DNA of 17,863 nt. It comes from Treponema sp. (GTDB lineage Bacteria; Spirochaetota; Spirochaetia; Treponematales; Breznakiellaceae). The notes beneath the pieces are model-generated. The model was not told the origin of the DNA and searched no databases. It saw only the letters and a program-made list of their open reading frames with translations. The stretch is taken from positions 1 through 17,863 of the forward strand of contig JAISBR010000198.1 in the NCBI GenBank assembly GCA_031266095.1, written 5' to 3'. The position numbers and the translations under genes were made by a program. How positions within the stretch are numbered: the first letter of the stretch is position 1; every line of letters starts with the position of its first letter. Shown piece by piece: positions 1-6,054 of the stretch.

Positions 1-54
1 TGTCCTGCATTGACTCTCGCTCTGGAATTCTTTTTCAAATTCAATCAAGTCCAT
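1..54 (-). CDS. IS1595-like transposase, N-terminal fragment (runs off window)
   Basis: Reading leftward from the ATG at 54-52 gives 18 residues, beginning MDLIEFEKEF and continuing QSESQCRT, open to the window edge. The pattern of acidic residues and Phe followed by a Gln-Cys-Arg triplet resembles the start of the zinc-ribbon domain of IS1595-family transposases, where a similar helix precedes the CPxC zinc site. The zinc ribbon and the catalytic DDE domain would lie outside the window. No SD is visible before the ATG. Only 18 residues are available, so the family assignment is from recollection of the motif and is tentative; the reading frame itself is clear. Confidence 0.5.
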   Translation of the reverse strand, partial: MDLIEFEKEFQSESQCRT

Positions 55-75
55 AGGATAATCTATCACACATAC

Positions 76-105
76 ATACTATCAAAAAGCAGCTTCCTGC
101 GTCAA
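76..105 (-). promoter_or_regulatory. Possible promoter of the IS1595-like transposase
   Basis: On the minus strand TTGACG (100-105) and TAGTAT (76-81) are separated by 18 bp, about 21 nt before the ATG at 54. The -35 matches consensus at 5 of 6 positions and the -10 at 4 of 6. The sequence GGGTATTTACTTGACG, ending near 115, could be the terminal inverted repeat of the element, with AT-rich flanking DNA beyond it. The other end of the element is not in the window, so its boundary is unproven. Confidence 0.35.
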
Positions 106-202
106 GTAAATACCCATAATTAACTATATGGTACGGATAAACGCCGCCCGGTGCGGCCACACACAGGCTTTTTCTCCCCGCTTCCTCCCCGGCCTGAGCC
201 GT

Positions 203-245
203 CCCCCCCCCGAAATGCTCACCCCCCCCCCCCCCCCCCCCCCCC
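203..245. repeat. Poly-C tracts (9 and 24 bases)
   Basis: A run of 9 C (203-211) is followed by GAAATGCTCA and then an uninterrupted run of 24 C (222-245). Just beyond is an AT-rich patch with -10-like hexamers (TATTTA at 253-258, TAATAC at 264-269) but no matching -35, because the expected -35 position falls in the C-run. Homopolymeric G/C tracts of this kind mediate phase variation in Treponema pallidum promoters. The length reported here may be imprecise because such tracts are hard to sequence. Confidence 0.9.
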
Positions 246-302
246 ATACACGTATTTAATAACTAATACCGTTTTCCGCTTACTGTGTACTTCCTCATCC
301 AT

Positions 303-356
303 ACCCGAAGGGCACGGCGTACCCTTTGGGCACGACTTACGTGCCCGAAGGGCACG
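303..356 (+). repeat. Three short tandem GC hairpins
   Basis: Three near-identical 13-mers of the form CCC-NNN-GGGCACG start at 304, 322 and 344. Each has a CCC/GGG stem around a GAA or TTT triloop. The third extends to a perfect 6-bp stem (GTGCCC-GAA-GGGCAC, 341-355). The stem is kept while the loop changes. No protein-coding interpretation is convincing. Confidence 0.6.
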
Positions 357-375
357 ACTATTCCGCGGGTACAGC

Positions 376-402
376 GCGCCGCGCCGCGGCGTTAATTTTT
401 TT
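376..402 (+). terminator. Terminator-like hairpin with T7 tract
   Basis: A GC-only stem of about 6 bp (376-381 with 387-392, closing G-T wobble, loop CGCCG) is followed by TAA and seven T residues (396-402). This is the layout of an intrinsic terminator on the plus strand. It lies 8 nt before the strong SD of the small ORF at 423, so it could act as an attenuator or be the end of an unrecognised upstream RNA. Confidence 0.35.
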
Positions 403-422
403 CTCTTTAAAGGAGGCCCCTT

Positions 423-515
423 ATGGCCGGAGTATATTCTGAAAATGGTCCGGGACATGAAGTCGGAGTTCACGTTGACCGCCCAGGCCTAGGGGTGGGT
501 GCACCCCAGGCTTAG
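423..515 (+). CDS. Possible 30-codon peptide / leader ORF
   Basis: An ATG at 423 follows a near-perfect SD (AAAGGAGG, 410-417) with 5 nt between. The frame encodes 30 residues, starting MAGVYSENGPGHEVG and ending with VGAPQA; the TAG stop at 513 lies inside the first units of the downstream repeat array. It has no signal peptide, membrane segment or family I recognise. It could be a leader peptide, the stump of a gene interrupted when the repeats expanded, or chance. The SD is the only real support. Confidence 0.3.
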   Translation: MAGVYSENGPGHEVGVHVDRPGLGVGAPQA

Positions 516-676
516 GGGTGGATACGTCCCTCGCTTAGGGGCGGGTACGCCCCAGGCTTAGGAGTGGGTACGCTCCAGGCGTAGGGGCGGGTGCGCCCCA
601 AGCTTAGGGGTGGGTACGCCCCAGGCGTAGGGGTGGGTGCACCCCAGGCGTAGGGGTGGGTGCACCCCTCGCTTAG
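485..676 (+). repeat. Eight-copy 23-bp hairpin repeat array
   Basis: Eight head-to-tail units begin near 485, 508, 533, 554, 577, 600, 623 and 646. The consensus is RGGCKTAGGGG followed by YGGGTRCRCCCC. Each unit folds into a 6-bp stem (for example GGGGTG with CACCCC) around a GGTG, GGTA or GATA loop. Units differ, but changes in the stem are mostly compensated or leave G-U wobbles: GGGGCG/CGCCCC, GGGGTG/CACCCC, GGAGTG/CGCTCC. Unit length is not a multiple of 3 and a TAG stop recurs, so the array is not coding. There are no spacers, so it is not CRISPR. Confidence 0.85.
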
Positions 677-682
677 AAAACC

Positions 683-742
683 GTTCCGCCGTTGGCGGAA
701 CACAATGCAAAGAGAGCCCGCCGGAAAGGGAGGCCGGCGGGC
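683..742 (+). promoter_or_regulatory. Two strong 5'-leader hairpins before the lipoprotein SD
   Basis: The first hairpin has a perfect 8-bp stem GTTCCGCC/GGCGGAAC around a GTT loop (683-701). The second has a perfect 9-bp stem GCCCGCCGG/CCGGCGGGC around an AAAGGGAGG loop (716-742). The second ends 3 nt before the SD of the lipoprotein gene (AAAGGAG, 746-752). Neither has a T-tract, so they look like RNA-stability or translation-control elements rather than terminators. The loop of the second also contains an SD-like GGGAGG. Confidence 0.6.
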
Positions 743-760
743 GTAAAAGGAGTAAAGAAC

Positions 761-2932
761 ATGATACGGAAAACAGGAGTTACACGGACGGTTCCGGCGG
801 CGCTTTCCGCGCCGGCGGCTTTAGCGACGATGGTTGTGCTGGCAGCGGCAGCTATGCTGACGACGGTCCTATTCGCCGGATGCCCATCGCCGTACAGCAG
901 CCCCAACTGGCCCTACGGCAGCGGCGGCGGCGGCGAAGGCGGTAACAGCGCCGGCGCGAGTACCCTCTCGGTGGATGTGACGCCGCCGGGGGTCGTTACG
1001 AATCTGGCCGCCCATACCGGCGCGGGCGGGTCGGTATTCTTCAGCTGGCTGGACCCCGAGGACAGTGATTTCGACCATGTGGAAATATGGGTCAGTGAGA
1101 GCGAGACGGACACGAGCGGCGCGAGCCTTGCGTCGGTGTCCAAGGGGAAAATGAACTACGCGGACTCCGGTACGCCGAACGCGGTGCTCTACTATCACTT
1201 TATAAGCGTCGATAAAAGCGGCAACCGGAGCGCCGCGGTCAATTATATGGTCATACTCTCGCCGGCCTCGGTGAAGGTGACCGGCCTCATGGGAACGGTG
1301 GGCAAGGACTTCAGCCCGGGTTCGGGTTCGGTGACCCTCACCTGGACGGACCCCGTGAGCCCCACCTTTACCCGGGTGGAGATTACCCATAACCAGGGCG
1401 GGGCGCAGGCTAAGCAGGTAAAGAAAGGCGCGCAGTCCTACACCTGGACCGGCCTCTCGGTCGGCCCGCAGTATACCTTTAGCGTCAAGGCCGTCGACAG
1501 CGTGGCCGCGACCGAAAACGTACCCATCACTATGAAACTCACCCCCGACGAGACCGCTCCGGGGCCGGTCGCGGGCCTTATCGCGTACAGCGGCTTCGGT
1601 TCGGTGAAGCTCGAGTGGACCGCCCCCGGCGACGCGGACACGCAGTATGTGGAGATCAGCTGCGATCCCGTGAGCGGGCCGGTACAGACCGTAAACGCGG
1701 CGCCCGGAGCCGGCGGCACTTACACCTGGAACGGGCTGGCAGGCGGGGTGACCTATACCTTTACGGTCAAAGCTGTGGACGACAGCGGGAACCGGAGCGC
1801 GGGGGTCAGCGTCTCCGGCACGATCATGGACGTGACGCCCCCCGGGCCGGTTACGGGCCTCGTGGGCCTTTACGGCGATGAATACGCGGCCTTCATCTGG
1901 GCGGATCCCGGCGACGCTGATCTGGATTATATCGAAATCGATTACGGCATGGCGCCGCAGCAGGCAGGCAAGGGAAACGGCACCTACACCTGGAACTACC
2001 TGGACAACGGCACGGCGTATACCTTTACCGTCAAAGCGGTCGACGCCGCCGGCAACCGGAGCGCGCCGGTGACCGTCGGTCCGGTTACCCCCCATCCTAT
2101 TGCCTATAGCGCCGAGGACTTCGGCGGCCCGGCTGTGGGTGTGTTCACCGTATACGACAAGCCCACCTGGGAGGCCGCCCTTGCCGCGATTAAGCGCAAC
2201 GGTAACGACAAGAACTACGGCGTCGACGTGACCGCCGTTGTTACCGGGCTCGGCGCGGGGAACTTCGGCAGCCTTACGGGCGTCACGGTTTCCCTCCGGG
2301 GCGCGGGTAATTCCCTTGCCCTCGGCAGCGCGGGCACCCTTATCGCCGTGGGCGCGAACCAGACTCTTGTCCTGCGGGAGCTTACCCTGAAGGGCATGGA
2401 CAACCGTTACAGCGCCTCTTCCAGTTACTCCTTTGTCGCGGTAAATACCGGCGGGCATCTCATCCTTGAAACCGGCGCGGTTATTACGGGCTGCTACGAA
2501 ACCTTCGGGCTTACTATCGCGGGCGGCGATGTTACGATGAACGGCGGCGAGATTATCAGCAACAAAGGTACATTTGGCGGCCCCGGCAGCGGCGGGGTGA
2601 CGATGAGCAACGGCAGTCTTACCTTGAACAGCGGCAAGATAAACAGCAACACATTCGATGACGGCCGGGGCGGCGGGGTGACGATGAGCGGCGGCACGTT
2701 CACGATGAACGGCGGGGAGATCCGCGGCAATTACGGCCGCGACGGCGGCGGCGGGGTGTATATCTCGGGCGGCGCTTTCACTATGTGGGGCGGCCTCATC
2801 ACCGGCAATAGCATCCAATTCAACTCCGGCACTAACTTTCAAAAGGGCGGCGGTACGGCGCAATGGAACCAGAACAAAGACGGCGTCCTGGTTGATCTGG
2901 CTACGACGAACGGCGCTATCAACTTGCAGTAA
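761..2932 (+). CDS. Large surface lipoprotein with four FN3-like domains and a beta-helix
   Basis: The 723-residue product starts at the ATG at 761, placed 8 nt after AAAGGAG; an in-frame TTG at 692 is rejected because it lies inside a hairpin and has no SD. A basic n-region and hydrophobic stretch end in the lipobox LFAGC, predicting lipid-modified Cys41. A Gly/Ser linker follows (about 54-66). Four fibronectin-III-like repeats start near residues 72, 167, 261 and 356; three share TPPGPV-type starts and two or more share TYTFTVKAVD near their ends. From about 450 the protein turns into a right-handed beta-helix rich in MNGGEI-type turns, with repeats about 26-27 residues apart (DNA 2591, 2672, 2750). 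Predicted outer-membrane or surface lipoprotein, role unknown, possibly adhesion or polysaccharide binding. It is richer in G+C than its neighbours and is preceded by an unusual repeat-laden leader. Confidence 0.85.
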   Translation: MIRKTGVTRTVPAALSAPAALATMVVLAAAAMLTTVLFAGCPSPYSSPNWPYGSGGGGEGGNSAGASTLSVDVTPPGVVTNLAAHTGAGGSVFFSWLDPEDSDFDHVEIWVSESETDTSGASLASVSKGKMNYADSGTPNAVLYYHFISVDKSGNRSAAVNYMVILSPASVKVTGLMGTVGKDFSPGSGSVTLTWTDPVSPTFTRVEITHNQGGAQAKQVKKGAQSYTWTGLSVGPQYTFSVKAVDSVAATENVPITMKLTPDETAPGPVAGLIAYSGFGSVKLEWTAPGDADTQYVEISCDPVSGPVQTVNAAPGAGGTYTWNGLAGGVTYTFTVKAVDDSGNRSAGVSVSGTIMDVTPPGPVTGLVGLYGDEYAAFIWADPGDADLDYIEIDYGMAPQQAGKGNGTYTWNYLDNGTAYTFTVKAVDAAGNRSAPVTVGPVTPHPIAYSAEDFGGPAVGVFTVYDKPTWEAALAAIKRNGNDKNYGVDVTAVVTGLGAGNFGSLTGVTVSLRGAGNSLALGSAGTLIAVGANQTLVLRELTLKGMDNRYSASSSYSFVAVNTGGHLILETGAVITGCYETFGLTIAGGDVTMNGGEIISNKGTFGGPGSGGVTMSNGSLTLNSGKINSNTFDDGRGGGVTMSGGTFTMNGGEIRGNYGRDGGGGVYISGGAFTMWGGLITGNSIQFNSGTNFQKGGGTAQWNQNKDGVLVDLATTNGAINLQ

Positions 2933-2979
2933 CCGGCCACCTCGGGTGGCCGGCCTGGGTACAGCGCCATCCATGGCGC
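2933..2979 (+). other. Two stacked perfect hairpins after the lipoprotein stop
   Basis: Directly after the TAA, CCGGCCACC/GGTGGCCGG forms a 9-bp stem with a TCG loop (2933-2953). GCGCCAT/ATGGCGC forms a second 7-bp stem (2964-2979). Neither has a T-tract of its own. They probably protect the 3' end of the mRNA, with the true terminator just downstream. Confidence 0.6.
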
Positions 2980-2980
2980 G

Positions 2981-3011
2981 GCCCTGCGGGAGTAGTCCTG
3001 CGGGGCTTTTT
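2981..3011 (+). terminator. Intrinsic terminator of the lipoprotein gene
   Basis: GCCCTGCGGG (2981-2990) pairs with CCTGCGGGGC (2997-3006) as a 10-bp stem with two G-U wobbles around an AGTAGT loop. Five T residues follow immediately (3007-3011). Position and layout fit Rho-independent termination of the lipoprotein transcript before the convergent MATE gene. Confidence 0.7.
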
Positions 3012-3055
3012 GGTGGTGAGGGCGGGGAACACGGGCTTTAGACCGCTTTTCCGGA

Positions 3056-3109
3056 AGCCTGTTCCATCGCAAACAAAGTTTGCGCACTAAGCGGGTTTTG
3101 GGACAGGCT
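3056..3109. repeat. Nested inverted repeats between convergent genes
   Basis: An outer imperfect pair, AGCCTGTTCC (3056-3065) and GGACAGGCT (3101-3109), encloses an inner hairpin GCAAAC-AAA-GTTTGC (3069-3083). It lies just past the 3' end of the minus-strand MATE gene, so it may help end or stabilise that transcript. No T-tract is present on either side. Confidence 0.5.
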
Positions 3110-3128
3110 CAACCGGCTTACGCCGCGG

Positions 3129-4475
3129 TCAAGCCCAGGTCATAGCCTGCCTGTTCAGGCGTTTCATGGTGAAAATGACGGCGACGGTCAGGGGGATGAG
3201 CGCGCCCAGCCAGGCCAGGGGGCTGGCAAAGCAGATGCCGTTAAAGCCGAAGATGTTCCCCAGGATAACCGCCGCGAAGGTCCGCATAACGAGTTCCATG
3301 ATACCCGCCACGGTGGGGGTAAGGCTGTCGCCCAAGCCCTGCAAAGCCTGCCTGAAAATAAAGAGCAGCGAGAGGAACAGATAGCAGGCGCCGTTGATAA
3401 TGAGATACGCGTGGGACATGGAAAGGGCCTCGCCAGAGTCCTTCCCCAGAAACAGCGTGGCAAAGAAGCGCCCAAAGAACAGAAACACGAGGCCCATAAA
3501 CACGCTGTAGGCAGCGGACATACCCGCACACTGTATGATACCTTGACGGATGCGGTCGATTTTGCGCGCGCCGTAGTTTTGGGCGGAGTAGGTGGTCATG
3601 GCCATGCCAAAGGAGTTCAGCACCATAACGGCGGTCTGGTCGATTTTCATCGCGGCGGTAAACGCCGCCACCGCCGTGGTCCCCAGCATGTTCAGCGCGT
3701 AGGAAACCGCCACGGTACCGATGGCGATGATGCTCATCTGAAACCCCACGGGCAGGGCCAGCCGCAGGTGTTCCCCGAGCTCTTTCGGGCTGAGGCGCAG
3801 GTCGGCCGCGGAAAGCCGCAGGGCCGGCAGCTTCCTCGCAATCACCGGGATACACAAGAGGCCCGATATAAGCTGGGCGATAACCGTTGCCCAGGCCGCG
3901 CCTTCCACGCCGGTATGGAGGACCAGTATAAATACCAGGTCCAGGACGATATTGATGATACACGCCGCCACCAGAAACAAGAGGGGGGTATGGCTGTCGC
4001 CTATCGCCCGCATGGTATTGGAAAGGAGATTGAAGAGCAGCGCCGCCGGTATTCCCCAGTAGATAATGATGATATACAGGCGGGCGTCGTCTATAATGTC
4101 CGCCGGGGTCCGCAGCAGCGCCAGGAGCGGCCCGGCGCTGATGATACTCACCGCCATCAGCACTACCGTTACGCCGGTACTGATGACAATAGTCGCCGCA
4201 AAACTCCGGCGTATCCCCGCTGTATCCCCGGCCCCGAAGCGCTGGGAGGTCAGAATGGCGGCCCCCTGGGTAAAACCCATCATAAAGCCCAGGATGAGGA
4301 AGCTGAGGCTGCCGGTACTGCCCACGGCCGCCAGAGCTTTTACCCCAATGGTACGCCCCACGATAAACGTGTCGGCCATATTATAAAATTGCTGGAACAG
4401 ATTCCCGGCAAACAGGGGTATCGCGAAGGAGAGTATCAGCAGGGCGGGATTACCGACGGTCAGGTTTTTGGTCAT
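3129..4475 (-). CDS. MATE-family multidrug/Na+ antiporter
   Basis: This 448-residue, highly hydrophobic protein is the usual length for the multi antimicrobial extrusion (MATE) family, inner-membrane exporters that use a Na+ or H+ gradient. The N-terminus has the family pattern LSFAIPLFAGNLFQQFYNMADTF-like with its GNLFQQ and NMADTFIVG blocks, and GFTQGAAILTSQRFGAGD (residues about 65-85) matches the conserved loop after the second membrane helix. About twelve membrane segments can be drawn, in two halves. The ATG at 4475 lacks an SD; the leader is A/C-rich and probably unstructured. The substrate cannot be inferred. It is a single-gene unit between a terminator zone and its own promoter. Confidence 0.9.
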   Translation of the reverse strand: MTKNLTVGNPALLILSFAIPLFAGNLFQQFYNMADTFIVGRTIGVKALAAVGSTGSLSFLILGFMMGFTQGAAILTSQRFGAGDTAGIRRSFAATIVISTGVTVVLMAVSIISAGPLLALLRTPADIIDDARLYIIIIYWGIPAALLFNLLSNTMRAIGDSHTPLLFLVAACIINIVLDLVFILVLHTGVEGAAWATVIAQLISGLLCIPVIARKLPALRLSAADLRLSPKELGEHLRLALPVGFQMSIIAIGTVAVSYALNMLGTTAVAAFTAAMKIDQTAVMVLNSFGMAMTTYSAQNYGARKIDRIRQGIIQCAGMSAAYSVFMGLVFLFFGRFFATLFLGKDSGEALSMSHAYLIINGACYLFLSLLFIFRQALQGLGDSLTPTVAGIMELVMRTFAAVILGNIFGFNGICFASPLAWLGALIPLTVAVIFTMKRLNRQAMTWA

Positions 4476-4505
4476 GTCTGTTTTTGTTTTTGTTGAACCT
4501 TTTTT

Positions 4506-4534
4506 ACCATAACAGGGATTGTGACCAAAAGCAA
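4506..4534 (-). promoter_or_regulatory. Sigma70-like promoter of the MATE gene
   Basis: Reading on the minus strand, TTGCTT (4529-4534) and TATGGT (4506-4511) are separated by exactly 17 bp. Transcription would start near 4499, giving a leader of about 24 nt made largely of repeated AAC/AAAAAC, with no SD. Confidence 0.45.
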
Positions 4535-4559
4535 GGGTACCGCGCCATACTCGGACCAG

Positions 4560-4592
4560 TCCCTGGCCGCATGTCTACCAGCGGCCAAGGGA
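4560..4592. other. Intergenic hairpin (imperfect 11-bp stem)
   Basis: TCCCTGGCCGC (4560-4570) pairs with GCGGCCAAGGGA (4581-4592) with one bulged base and a 10-nt loop. It sits in the 350-bp gap between the divergent MATE and coiled-coil genes. A six-T run occurs some 18 nt downstream, too far to make a clear terminator. The rest of the gap (about 4600-4790) is AT-rich, holding only a very short candidate ORF. Confidence 0.4.
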
Positions 4593-4699
4593 GCTAATCC
4601 ACATACACTTTTTTAAATTATTTTTACATAGTTCACTATTTACCATACCTATTCTTCTCCGTTATTTCATTAAGTTTCTTTTGATTTTTAGAGGAAATT

Positions 4700-4756
4700 A
4701 TGAAAAAGATTCACGGACTCAGTCCCCCCTGGAGATTCTATAGAGCCGCTATATGA
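4700..4756 (+). CDS. Possible 18-residue peptide
   Basis: An ATG at 4700 follows AGAGG (about 4690-4694) at a usable distance and opens an 18-codon frame reading MKKIHGLSPPWRFYRAAI. It ends 71 nt before the coiled-coil gene. No homolog is recognised. It may be chance. Confidence 0.18.
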   Translation: MKKIHGLSPPWRFYRAAI

Positions 4757-4792
4757 AGAATATATGCCGTGTCCGGTTTCTTTTTCCATTCC

Positions 4793-4821
4793 TTTTCAAA
4801 ACCAGGGAAAGATCATATTAT
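4793..4821 (+). promoter_or_regulatory. Promoter ending 6 nt before the coiled-coil gene start
   Basis: TTTTCA (4793-4798), a 17-bp spacer, and TATTAT (4816-4821; 5 of 6 consensus). Only 6 nt separate the -10 from the ATG at 4828, so transcription should start at or beside the start codon. This agrees with the lack of a nearby SD. Confidence 0.5.
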
Positions 4822-4827
4822 TAAGTC

Positions 4828-6003
4828 ATGGATGATCGCAAAAGACAGATTGAAGAGCTGGAGAGACACAAGAGGGAGAGCGTGACCGCCCTTGATTCCC
4901 TGCTGGAACGTTTTGGTGAAAGCCTGCTGAGTCGTGCCGGGCAGCAGATCCCGGCTGAAGGGGCGGACGCTTGTGCGGCCCCCGCCTCTTCTTTTACAGA
5001 AGAGTCCTCTTCCTTTACGGAAGAGGCGGAATACCACCGGCTGCGAAAGGAAATCGCCGATTCAGAGGCGGCGATAGCAGGGGTGGAGATACAGATCCGG
5101 CAGTTAAAGGACTTGGATGAAAAAATAGCGCAAAAAGAGCGGGAGAGTGATGAGCAGGCAAAGGACTTGGCCGGCGTGTACGGCAGGCTGGGTAAAGCGC
5201 TGTTCAGTGACGGGTCGGGCGCTTATGGGGAATATACGGAGCCTTTTCGCGATCAGGTGGAATCCTTGTGTACCAAAGTCCGCTCTTTGGAAGAGCGGGT
5301 GGCGGGACTGGAACAAAAGGAAGGGAACAATGTGTTTGCCTGGATCGGCAAAAACGCCCAGAGCCTGGTACTGCGTTCTTTCCTGACTAAGGCCCAGGAC
5401 AATCTGGAACAGCTCTACCGCGCGGCCGGAGAACGCTATGGCCGTCAGGATACTTTCCCGGCGGACAGCGGCGTTTTGCCGGAAATTGCCGGGCTGACCG
5501 CCGAAACAGCACAGGTGAAAGAGCAGGCCCGGTCTCTGTCAAAAAAACTGTCGGAATACCGGGAGGAGCGGCGCGGAATCTCCGAAGGTTTTGACGCTGA
5601 GGGCAGTCCCGCCAAGCGGATCCATACGCTGAAAAATCACATCGCCGGTATGCGGGAGGAACTGCGGCTGCTATACCGCCGGTTTGGCGCCGACGCCGCT
5701 TCGCTCGGCGGACGGGAGGGCGGCGCGGCGAGCCTGTTTGATACCCTGTTCACCGCCGATGATCAGGCGTTCCTGGACGAGGCCGCCCGCATCAGCCAGG
5801 CGATTCACGACGCCGAGTCGGCGACAGCAAAACTGCGCGCTTCCCTTGCCATTGATGAGGAACAGGCAAAGATTGATAATTGCCGTAAATTTATTGCGGA
5901 CAAGCGGTCTCGAATCGCCGAAGCTGAAAAAGATATAGCGGGATTTGAGGATAGTATACAAGAATCCGAAAAGTGTATTGAAGCATTACAGAAACTGGTA
6001 TAG
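4828..6003 (+). CDS. Cytoplasmic coiled-coil protein, function unknown
   Basis: The 391-residue protein has no signal peptide or membrane segment. It is rich in Glu, Lys, Arg, Gln, Leu and Ala in heptad patterns from about residues 1-30, 66-135, 225-260 and 315-391, so it should be a long rod. A central part (about 160-200) is less charged. Residues 54-66 hold a duplicated SSFTEE motif. The start at 4828 lacks an SD but is preceded by a close promoter, suggesting a leaderless message. It is first in the cluster leading to parE, 51 nt upstream of it. No family is recognised; the SMC/RecN-like look is a general coiled-coil property and no Walker motif is seen. Confidence 0.8.
   Translation: MDDRKRQIEELERHKRESVTALDSLLERFGESLLSRAGQQIPAEGADACAAPASSFTEESSSFTEEAEYHRLRKEIADSEAAIAGVEIQIRQLKDLDEKIAQKERESDEQAKDLAGVYGRLGKALFSDGSGAYGEYTEPFRDQVESLCTKVRSLEERVAGLEQKEGNNVFAWIGKNAQSLVLRSFLTKAQDNLEQLYRAAGERYGRQDTFPADSGVLPEIAGLTAETAQVKEQARSLSKKLSEYREERRGISEGFDAEGSPAKRIHTLKNHIAGMREELRLLYRRFGADAASLGGREGGAASLFDTLFTADDQAFLDEAARISQAIHDAESATAKLRASLAIDEEQAKIDNCRKFIADKRSRIAEAEKDIAGFEDSIQESEKCIEALQKLV
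4986..5026 (+). repeat. Two tandem hairpins inside the coiled-coil gene
   Basis: CTCTTCT/AGAAGAG (4986-5004) and CCTCTTCC/GGAAGAGG (5006-5026) are adjacent perfect stems with short loops. They encode the duplicated SSFTEE peptide. The two stems differ at matched positions, so pairing is preserved. Confidence 0.55.
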
Positions 6004-6054
6004 GAGGGGAGTGTCATTCCAACAGCTGACATTTGGAACGACGCGGAGATTATT

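Noticed and set aside
485..676. CRISPR array
   Set aside because: Units are contiguous with no unique spacers, unit size is 23 bp, and no cas genes are present.
512..703. Minus-strand frame translating the repeats into a Pro-rich peptide
   Set aside because: The 23-bp period shifts frame every unit, there is no SD, and the similarity between peptide parts only reflects the repeat.
692..760. TTG start giving a longer lipoprotein
   Set aside because: The TTG lies inside a strong hairpin without an SD, and the extension would put a basic stretch before an already complete signal peptide starting at 761.
869..2974. A 701-codon open frame on the minus strand opposite the lipoprotein gene
   Set aside because: It is a composition shadow of a GC-rich gene: His/Arg/Ala/Gly-rich, no domain, no SD, while the plus strand has a lipobox, repeats and an SD.
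3411..4496. A 361-codon plus-strand frame opposite the MATE gene
   Set aside because: Low-complexity His/Gly/Arg/Gln composition with no family pattern; the minus strand encodes a clear MATE transporter.
4560..4592. tRNA or riboswitch in the MATE/coiled-coil gap
   Set aside because: Only one stem-loop is visible; no cloverleaf, no CCA end and no conserved aptamer core that I recognise.
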